Position numbers and translations under genes: made by a program. This document shows, piece after piece, positions 55,691-64,000 of a stretch of 64,000 nucleotides of DNA. Position 1 is the first letter of the stretch, and each line of letters starts with the position of its first letter. Under the pieces are notes generated by a model. It was not told the DNA's origin, did not search any database, and worked only from the letters and a program-made list of their open reading frames with translations. The stretch lies in the NCBI GenBank assembly GCA_008973525.1, contig WACJ01000076.1, positions 992,001 through 1,056,000 on the forward strand, in the 5' to 3' direction. Origin of the DNA: Stenopsyche tienmushanensis. Lineage: Eukaryota > Arthropoda > Insecta > Trichoptera > Stenopsychidae.

Positions 55691-57699
55691 ACAAATCAAA
55701 GTGATTTATATTTTATTTTGTTATTGTTGTTAAATAAGGATTCATGGCTTCGTATTGAAGTGGCGAATAGTCTATTATAAAAAAAATTGAAGTGAATCGG
55801 GCGGGTCGATCTTATACTGGTTCGCCGCCGCGTTTATTTCGGTTCCATGAAACTGCACTCCGCGTCACATAAACACCTATCCCCCAAAAGCATTTGAATC
55901 AGGTTTTTCAAACATTTTTTTAGGCTTGTATACATTTTAGTAACGAGGTTTGTATGCTTTCATGTTAAGGAATAGTATATATGGAATAAATTGGAAGTTG
56001 TCGTTTGCCAATTTCCTGTTTGTGGTCAACGACTCCACGCGTTCGTTTGCAGCATTTTGCTTGCGTTCTTAATAGGTTTCAAAACACGAATAATGAGACT
56101 GTACGTGAGTCATTTTCCGATTTAACGTCAAGAAAAGCGGAAAAGTGTCGCTTTCGTGCCGGAAAATTTCACGAATTTTCACGTTTTTCATGCACGAAAG
56201 AGGTCAAAATGACAATTTTGTACGTCGGGGATCGTTTTCTGGATAATTAAAATTGAAGAGGCTTATTAAATATAATAACTCAATCGTTTGAGGCTTGCCA
56301 CTAAGGCTTCGACAAGGTGAATTTCCACTCGAAACAACACGAATTTCAAAGCCTGACAAAAATTAATCCAGGTATTAATATTTTCATCGTGAAAAACCAA
56401 GAATTTATATCATCAAATTATTGCGTAGATGTTTGAAATGTTTGAAAATACCAACAACCCTAGTATTAGTATCGATTCCCATATAATAAATCTACCCTTG
56501 AATACAAACTGTATTACTTCAAGATTTAAATCAGACAATCATAGCCATATTTAAATGATTTTATAGAAATCAGAGAAATTTATGATTATATTTATTAAAT
56601 GAAGTTTGTGATATTTAGTTTAATATAAAAATATTTTCCCAATGTAAGCTTAATATTTTGAATAGAAAATTCTTTTATATGAAGGTTGCCTTTGAAAAAA
56701 TTGATAGAAATTTAATAATATAGAGAAAATCAACTTAGCTTACGGGATCCATAGACATTTATACAGAAAACCCAGACTAAAAGGCTTCGCCTGATTTTCT
56801 TAATCAGGTCCACTCGGCCAATATTACCTTTCGTGGAAAATCGAGAGGAGAAAATCTGAAAATATGTAAGGTGGAACGACCTACATCCTAGGAGGGGGGT
56901 CTGAATAGGGGGGTCGGATGGATTTTATGGAATGCGTCCTTGCCGCCGGTACAGTTTAACCCTCCGCAACATTGCGTGACTCGAATCCGAAAGCGTTATT
57001 TTTCCCATTTTTTCCGTCGTCCCGTGTTCAACGAGGCCATATTAAAATACAAATGTTGTCATTTAGCGGAATGCTCTGTCATTTTGGTGGTAACCTTCCC
57101 CGGGAAGAGGCTTTACGTCTAAACGCAGAGCGCCCCCGGCGGGGGCGAGGGCAAAAAGTGGTATTAAAATATGAGGATTCAAAAGCTTAAAATTCGGGGG
57201 GCAGAAGCGTCGGCATCATTCAAATGAAGGGACAATATTGCATATTTAAAATGTTTTTATTGGAAGAAATGGGACGGATGAAATTTTATACGGGCAGCGA
57301 GTAAAAACAACCTAAGCTCCTTTATATTAATGCTTTCAAATATTAAGCGACCCTTTCATAAGTCGCATACAAAAATTTAAAACGTCGATCATAATTCTTC
57401 ATAGCTTGAGAACTCAAAAGTAATCTCAAATTTTGATTATTAGAAATGATGATGTACTTCTATTATTTCACATATATATATTATGTCGGTTGAATAGTTA
57501 AAAAAAACAACAATAAAACAACATGACGAGGGAAAAACGTGTATGTGAATTGAATACAGTTTCATGGACCAGAAATGAACGCGGCGGCGAACGAACCAAT
57601 ATAAGATCGACCCGTCCGATTCACTTAAAACTATACGGGGGTGGTTATAGAATTAACCGATCTAATAAAGGAAACAAAACGTCAGACTTCAGACAGCAA
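55691..57699. other. Unique DNA, no assigned gene
   Basis: 55980-56280 and 56820-57200 are GC-richer with short open frames (81 plus; 60 and 72 plus) without domains. The 182-codon frame from 57523 runs into retrotransposon sequence and is a chance fusion. Confidence 0.35.
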
Positions 57700-58885
57700 C
57701 TGACTGAATTGGGGGTTCATTTTAAGTCAAACCCATTTTCTTTCGCTGCTGTAGGGTCTGTTCTGGGTTACCCCGGACTAGCCACACAAAGAGTATCTTC
57801 CACTGATCCTTTAGCCCCACGTGAAACGCTGGGCTTTATACTCCATGCCCTCCATAAGAGGCGAGGTTTCCGCGGGAAAGATCAGCTTCAGACCATGTGC
57901 ACCCGAGGGTGCGATGGAGGAGAAAGGACTAAGGTTATGCTAAATTCAAGGGATTTACTTCCGCAGGTTCATTACCACTACGAGTCCAACCTCAGTTTGA
58001 AGAGTACTACAGCAAATGACGAACTGCAGGTTTGTTGCACACACGGAGAAGACCGCAACAAAGGCGGCTAGTATTGCGGAAGGTCTAGCTAGGGTGATGC
58101 CTAACATCGGTTAGGCTCAGTCTGGCAAGAGTACAGAGGAGAAGCAGCATATCACACAGTGTCAGAAGATGCAATCCTAGCATTGACTATCATTCCGCCA
58201 ATCGACTTGCTCCCAAAGGAAAGGGAAGCCATACGCATCGGGGAAACCAGGCAAAGAGCTAGGCAGTCCACCATGGTCGAATGGCAGTACCGATGGGACA
58301 GCTCCGCCAAAGGTCATTCTGGACCTAAAGCCCTGGACAGCCAGGAAACAAGGTCAGCTATGCTACCACCTTACACAGACACTCACTGGGTACGGCTGCT
58401 TTGGTAATTACCTGCACAAGATTCAAAAGGAGACCGGTCCGGGATGTCACTACTGCGGAGCGGAGCTGGATGATGTCGCGCACACGCTATTCGACTGCCC
58501 GACTTGGAGCACAGAGAGGGACACACTGCGGGAAGAGCTTGAAGTCAATTCACTCATTCCCAGAAATATGGTCCCTACGATGCTAACCAATGCAAGGGCA
58601 TGGAACGCGTTGTCCGGATACGTTGCGAGTGTTATGCTGTTAGTCAAACCTCACACTACCCCAGAATGGCGGTGTCTTTCTGAAGATTCCCCCCCTTGGC
58701 ACAGTCTCCACCAAATACTTTAATTGGCTGTTCCACATACCCTATTATGGATATGCAGCACAGGGTGACCTGTGCACCCAACTCATGTTAGCGTGGCTAC
58801 CCCAGCAGCGTTTGATGTTCAAACCGACGAGACTACTTTCGCACACCTCAACTCCACATCATTACCTCAGAGATTCAACCGTTGC
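57700..58885 (+). pseudogene. R1-clade-like non-LTR retrotransposon, ORF2 C-terminus and 3' UTR, best-preserved tail
   Basis: 58159-58318 reads SEDAILALTIIPPIDLLPKE. After one frameshift near 58318, a long open stretch runs to the TAA at 58721: QTLTGYGCFGNYLHKIQKET, the intact knuckle CHYCGAELDDVAHTLFDC (C-X2-C-X8-H-X4-C), PTWSTERDTLREELEV, ARAWNALSGYVASVML. The 3'-UTR-like blocks GCACAGGGTGACCTGTGCAC and CCCAACTCATGTTAGCGTGG follow. 57700-57785 matches the start of the 7.4-kb inverted copy (CTGTTCTGGGTTACCC), but 57785-58320 is absent there. Confidence 0.8.
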
Positions 58886-59034
58886 CCACGGGTATAGAGT
58901 TTCGGTCCTCTTTTAGTCAATTGTTCAGATTGCTCCTTTGTTGCTGGGTCGTTTTGGATTATTTGACATCTCAGTTCCATATATGGCCTGTTTAGGGCTT
59001 CGCTTTTCAGGTTTGGAATTTCCCCGATCTTGAA

Positions 59035-59150
59035 ACGTCCATGCGGAGATCCGTTCATGAACGCAGATTATGTTCTGTGGGCATATCCGAGCAAGGCGAG
59101 GTGCTATTTCGATGTATCAGCGCTCCGAAACGCGGACCGATTGAGCACAC
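59035..59150 (+). repeat. Dispersed repeat family F, copy
   Basis: CATGCGGAGATCCGTTCATG, AACGCAGATTATGTTCTGTG, then hairpin CGCTCCG-AAACG-CGGACCG (one mismatch in the stem) and ATTGAGCACACA. Confidence 0.65.
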
Positions 59151-60952
59151 ACTTTTTGACCATGGGACTTTCAGAGCTTTCACGTATTTTTTGGCAATAA
59201 ATTATCGTAATTAAAAAATAAAACGTATAGTGAAATAAACACTTATTAAAATTGTCTCGCAAATGATAAAAACATTGATTATTTCCCAGTACGATACATC
59301 CACAAAACATATCGTAATTATTTCATCGAAAGGGATTAATTATTACTTAAGCTAAATGCTTGATAAATTGATTACTAACATTCCAATAACATCATCTAAC
59401 ACAGGGCCTGTATAAATTCCATGAAAGCATTTACATAATATAAATAAACAGAGTGAGGGCGAATATAAAGTTTTCCTTTGATGTAATCATTTAATGCGTT
59501 CCGCTCAATATCCTTTCCTAAAAATAGGCTTCGCAAACTTTTCCGAATTTTGAAGGCACACGTGGGGTAAATCGAGATTACCTCTTGATAGCTTTATTTA
59601 CCCCGCCGACGAGAGATGTATGTATTTCATCTTGCGGGAAAAAGTGGAGAGATGTTTCGTCGAAAAGCGATCATCAAGCATGTGCCGGTATGCTAAGAGA
59701 TTGATTCCGGAAGCGGAAACCCCACTGAATTATTAGTAATGGACGAAGTAGCAAGAGCTACTCATTTTGCAAATGGATGTTACCTATTTCATCCTTAGAG
59801 CGAACACCTTAATTTAGCATTTATTTACCCATTGCCATTTAGAAGAAAAACTCAACAAATGCGCGAGAAAATTCTTCAATGAATGCCATTGAAGTTGAGA
59901 CATTGAATTCTCTTTGCATCCATACAAACCTTTTTGAAAGCTCCTAAATACATTTAATTTTTCTCAATCAAATATGAATGCTTGGAGAGATAAGACATGC
60001 AAATATCAGATGAGTTCAGTTTGTATCCTGAAGGGATGGTTTACCATTTGACAACTTCATTTCGTATATTATAAATTCATTTTTCATCCTAAAATTAAAA
60101 TTGGCCAAAGTGGAATCTTTGGTCACCATTTGCACACATAAGTCTCAATGTAATTATTTAAACTAATTTAAGATATTGCTCTTAGCCGCAATCTGTGTAG
60201 ACTGGGAAAATCTCACCCAGATAAATTCCATCCAAAGCAATGTTTTCGCAAGTATTATATATTTTCCAGCGCTAACGACGTAAATTAACGTAAAAATGAA
60301 ATACGGCCCGTTAATTTGCGAGATACGGCGAGTCATTAAAATATATCTTGCGGGGTGTTTTTCAGCTTCTCGACACTTTTTTGTCGTTTTTCAGGATGGC
60401 GTTCGTTTGTTTCAGTTTCGGCTGAAAGTATCGCAGCATCAGGTAATGTGACGACGTTATCGGCTTCGGTTGGCGCATTTTCCTTATCGGCTTTACGGTC
60501 GTGTGCATCGCTCCATTTAATTAGCCCGTGGTCCAAGAGGCTTATCAGGAAATTATAAAAAGGGAAAGCGCTGTAATTTAATTTCCGCCAGCCGCCGCAG
60601 AAAAACGTACTAATTACCCAGTGCGCCCGTGGGCCACTTTTCCCCGTGCACGGAAAATTTAGCATCTCAATTTACGGCCAAACTCTGCCGTTGACAAACA
60701 TTTTGTGCCAACTTATAGCTGGAGATTGTGATGTAAGCCGCTTTGGATCGATAACCCTTTTCCGCAACCTGTATATGTCAAATTTTGAAAAAATATCCCA
60801 CCCCCTTCTAGAGGAAAGGAGTAATATTTTTTTCATTTAATAATTATAAAACATTATTTTTAAGTTTTTAATTTCAATTATTGATACTTAGTTCTATTAA
60901 AGCATATTATTTGAGTGTAGCGTGGGCGATTTACCATCCTCACGTAGTAGCG
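59151..60952. other. Unique DNA; GC-richer island at 60270-60680
   Basis: 60270-60680 has balanced composition and open frames on both strands (109 codons minus, 67 plus) but no domain. It looks like the islands at 4.2 and 12.6 kb and may be conserved non-coding sequence. The rest is AT-rich. Confidence 0.35.
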
Positions 60953-61265
60953 CTGTTAACAGCAACATCTTCCATTTCTCTTCAGGTGCAAAATGTTATT
61001 TTAACAGCGCCATCTCTTGTGGCCCTGCGGAGACCATTGCACCTGCATACCGACAAATTGTTTCTTGCGCACGTACCGTTGCCTTTTAGGTAGTGACACA
61101 CAGGAGGCGGGAGTCGGGAGAGTCGTCGGATAGCCTTGGCTGCGGGAGGTTGTCCTTCCTGCAGCCATCTCTCTCTCTCTCTCTCTCTTGTGGAATAAAT
61201 AGTTAATTAGAGAAGAGTATTTCTATATTCGACGCCTGTCTATTCCCATCTATTCATCCAATTAG
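60953..61265 (+). repeat. LTR-family copy, fullest in the window
   Basis: TGTTAACAGCAACATCTTCC, AAAATGTTATTTTAACAGCG, CCATCTCTTGTGGCCCTGCG, TTTCTTGCGCACGTACCGTTG, GTGACACACAGGAGGCGGGAG, hairpin region GGCTGCGGGA ... TTCCTGCAGCC, a 20+ base CT run, GTGGAATAAATAGTTAATTAG, GACGCCTGTCTATTCCC. It starts TG; the 3' border near 61265 is uncertain. No target duplication could be confirmed. Confidence 0.75.
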
Positions 61266-61324
61266 ATCACGGCCCGATAGAAGAACGGACATTAAGATTG
61301 TATAAATAACCTTTTAAAAAAGCA

Positions 61325-61490
61325 AGACACAATATTGTGTCCGAATTCTAGTGATTCAGAAAGAGAATTCTTACACGCTGACGAAATGACCGAACATTGT
61401 GTACTATCGACAGTGTTTATTTATTTATATACAAGCTTCATATACACTGCGAAGGTCCTGGCAGATAAATGGATTTGTACGGATGACAAG
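61325..61490 (+). repeat. Dispersed repeat family B, head plus tail
   Basis: CCGAATTCTAGTGATTCAGAA, AGAGAATTCTTACACGCTG, ACTATCGACAGTGTTTATTT, ATATACAAGCTTCATATAC, GAAGGTCCTGGCAGATAAATG, GATTTGTACGGATGA. It shows that heads and tails belong to one family. Confidence 0.65.
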
Positions 61491-62297
61491 TGACGGATAT
61501 GATGGAAGAGGGGCAAGAGGGGAGAAGTACGTATGCTGTAACCCACAAAACCCTCAGCAATGACGTGAAGCCTGAAGAGCTAGGATTCAAGATTGCATCC
61601 ATAAGGAAGACGAGGAAAAGGGATGCAATCATTGAGCTGGAAAGGGGCTCAAAAGAGTTAGCCACTCTCATTAAGGCAATAACGGGTGCACTGGGACCAG
61701 AGACAGAGGTCAGGTAGCTGGTGCAAGTGGAAACTTGTGTAGAGCTAGCAACCTGACAAATGAGGAGGAGGTCAGGGCACGATACTTGAAGGTGGGGCCG
61801 TGGGGCACCCAACTGGCAATTGTCACTGTACCCTTCCAGGCGGACATAAAACTACTACAAGATGGCAGAGTGAAGATCAGCATTTTAAGATGCTACCGCT
61901 GCCTAGAAGTGGGCCACATGTCCAAAGATTGATCCAACCCGAATCGCGGCATGTCGCAGATGTGGGAAAGCAAGCCATGTTATGTGGGGAGGCAGACATG
62001 CAAGGCAAGAGGAGTTATCGCAGATCATTGCATGGGGACAAGGGAGTGCCCCGAATACTGGGAGACTGTGAAATGGCCATCATTCTCCAAACTAACCTGA
62101 AAGACTACAGGGTCGCCCAAGACCTTATGCAGAAGATAGCGGATAAGCGGAGAGTGGACCTAGTGCTCATCCCTGAGCAGTATCGCAGCAGCAACATGCC
62201 ACGGTACTTTACCAGTGCTGATGGCAAAGCAGCCATCTGGATGGCCGCACCTCAACGGGGTCCCAAGCGAAGAGAGCGACTGCTGGACCTAAATTGA
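61490..62297 (+). pseudogene. R1-clade-like non-LTR retrotransposon: end of ORF1 (gag) and start of ORF2
   Basis: 61490-61717 and 61735-61932 give gag-like sequence (KTRKRDAIIELERGSKELAT; EEEVRARYLKVGPWGTQLAI) and the first zinc knuckle CYRCLEVGHMSKD. The second knuckle (CGKASHV) and the ADHCMGTRECPEY end of ORF1 lie in other frames. A new ATG at 62073 begins an ORF2-like apurinic endonuclease start: AIILQTNLKDYRVAQDLMQK, DLVLIPEQYR, then stops at 62297. Three frames are needed for one protein, so it is broken. The element is cut off at about 62297 and lacks RT. Confidence 0.75.
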
Positions 62298-62558
62298 AAC
62301 TGGAGGATTGATAGTCTTACGAAGATTCCTCTTCTTCACAAAAAAAAAACCATGAGCCATAATTATTGACAATGGTTGGATAGATCCATTTTATGAAGAT
62401 CGAATTAAAAAAATTGTCGTCGGTTTCAAGATTTTTTCACATTTATATCATACATTTACTTTTTTGAGTTATTTTAGCACGAGAGACATGTCATCTCTTT
62501 CGGAGATACTTCCCATCTATTATGGTTCAGCATATTGACCCACCGTTTCTGACACCAA
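62298..62558 (-). other. Possible leader of a minus-strand LTR element
   Basis: On the minus strand TTGGTGTCAGAAACGG (62543-62558 area) resembles a primer-binding site of the TGGTGTCAGAA type. The remaining ~250 bp is AT-rich with no coding. Confidence 0.3.
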
Positions 62559-62750
62559 TGTACCGTGAAGCGCGGGTGCTCCCAAGATAGAATCACCTGG
62601 CCGCGCCCCGCTCCCACGTGATTGCTAAGATGGCTGTGCTCGCGCGCGGGTTCGTTTTGCTATCGGATCGTATTAACAATGCCATTGCATGGGGATGACA
62701 TTTCGCCAACGCTATCAATGCTGAAGAATTTATACTGGTGTTAAAATATG
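62559..62750 (-). mobile_element. Possible 5' LTR (minus strand), end before primer-binding site
   Basis: The minus strand runs through a GC-rich block (GGGAGCGGGGCGCGGCCAGG, CACCCGCGCTTCACGGTACA) and stops at TACA one base before TGGTGTCAGAA. The sequence is unrelated to the repeated LTR family. The other end is not defined. Weak call. Confidence 0.3.
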
Positions 62751-64000
62751 AATAGCTTTCTTTGGAAGGTAAAAAAATAATTTCAGACTTGACAATCTAA
62801 ACGATTTACCCATATATTTAATTCTTTAGAAAAATGTATGTAATAAATATAAAATATTTTTAACTAATTAATATTTAAAAATTTAACCACACGCGTCGAA
62901 TCAAAGCCAGCTAGCCACATTATTAAATATATGCCTAATGTGATGTGTTCTTCTAAATGATTGTCGAAATTCATCCAACTGTCAGACACATGTGGTATAT
63001 CAGTACATACAAAAATAATTAACATGAAATATGGTTATTTCATGGGCTAGTTCCACATAAATTATTTTTGGTAAGCGCTTCAACCACCATAACGACCATC
63101 GTCAAATTAATATCGTGACAGTCGAAACCAAATGTGATCCTAATTTTGCAACAAATACAATCGAAAAAATGAAACTGCCTCCTTTTTTGTGCGATCGGAA
63201 GCTTTCGCTTTATCAATTAAATCTGTTTTGGATGGGTGAGAGCGCTAAAGCACAACTCATGTATTTTAAATGGCATTATCGTTGTCATCCCGAGCGAAAG
63301 AATGATGTTCCAGTGGCTCGGTGATGCTGAATATTCATCAGAGAATCACGTGAATAAATAATTTCAGGTAACTGCTAGACACACCTAGCTCGTGCGAAAT
63401 TTATAGTCCGTTTTTGAAATGCTACATACGGGTCGCTTTAGCATGGTAATTCTAGTCACCTTGTCTGCCCACGGGGGAGAGATGTGGCCCCGGCAACCCT
63501 ATCATTTATCTTTCATTTGGTCCATTAATTATGTAAAATAACATCCCTAGTTTCCCTCTCAAGTGTCAGTGTCTCCTGGAGCGGAGCTGCTTCGACTCAG
63601 ACTTGTGTACAGTTTTAGCGCGAACACCCACTTATTATCGAGCGCTAAAACAATAGCTGGAATTTTCAATAAATCACCTGTTGGAGATTGCCTCGGTGAT
63701 TTCCGTGTTGATGTGCAAATGTATGGTTTGAACGCTAATTGCACAATTAGGTTATTGCATAACTCATCGCCGTAAAGCGATCATGAATAATTTAGCACTA
63801 AGTGTGTCACGATTAGGTGGCAACTATTTGTCATTAGCGGCCAAAATTTAGAACCCGCTAATTCCCGAGTAAATTTACGATTCGACAAAGTATCAATGAT
63901 CGCGCATTTTAGTATATTATCTCTTGGATGCATCATTGGTATATATTTCATGTGTCACGTGATCTCATTGCAATGTAATGGCGGATCTCTTGCGCATCAA
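62751..64000. other. Unique DNA, no gene seen
   Basis: No recognised domain or repeat. Antisense-overlapping ORFs at 63559-63775 (61 and 70 codons) and a 69-codon plus ORF at 63115-63324 without features. Confidence 0.4.

Noticed and set aside
57523..58071. 182-codon plus-strand ORF
   Set aside because: No protein character; its second half is retrotransposon sequence whose real frames are elsewhere.
61438..61812. 124-codon minus-strand hydrophobic-looking ORF
   Set aside because: Antisense of the gag-like region at 61490-61717.
1..64000. rRNA, tRNA and snRNA genes
   Set aside because: No tRNA with paired acceptor stem and B-box, and no rRNA-like block was seen. The tRNA-Leu similarity at 22000 is a primer-binding site.

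Overview
The window looks like repeat-rich, AT-rich arthropod (most likely insect) intergenic or intronic DNA. There are no bacterial operons, rRNAs or tRNAs and no multi-exon host gene that I can recognise. The arthropod call rests on decayed copies of an R1-clade-like non-LTR retrotransposon, irritans/mellifera-like mariner fragments, IS630/Tc1-mariner pieces and two hAT families. The species cannot be named from this sequence.

Layout. 0-5 kb: short dispersed repeats, a mariner-type transposase scrap and a tiny acidic ORF. 5-12 kb: a foldback tract, a minus-strand and a plus-strand R1-like fragment, and a hAT end. 12-16 kb: a GC-richer unique island, an LTR fragment and several family-G repeats. 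16-23 kb: a copia-like 3' LTR, two tandem LTR/primer-binding-site junctions with tRNA-Leu-type sequence, a small MITE and a transposase scrap. 23-33 kb: mostly unique AT-rich DNA with an intact hAT C-terminal domain, two large repeat units and a mariner fragment. 33-34.3 kb: a truncated R1-like insertion inside an LTR, with a 13-bp target duplication. 36-44 kb: family D, LTR, F, G, H and E repeats and an unassigned pseudogene. 45.6-48.0 kb: a complete but decayed hAT element with an 8-bp target duplication, inserted in sequence linked to an older hAT. 50.1-51.4 kb: an apparently intact single-exon gene of 189 codons (minus strand) between two long inverted repeats, followed directly by another R1-like insertion (51.45-52.93 kb). 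55-64 kb: mariner, R1-like C-terminal part, LTR, the R1-like ORF1/ORF2 junction and unique DNA.

The only convincing intact protein gene is the 189-aa Pro/Cys-rich ORF at 50444-51013. Almost everything else that codes is a relic of mobile elements, and these relics are nested in one another. Eight copies or fragments of one LTR family share a conserved hairpin followed by a CT tract and AATAAA. Five copies of another repeat (family F) share a short hairpin with partly wobble-preserving changes. Repeat family letters (B-H, J, K) are my own labels and rest on comparison by eye inside this window only.
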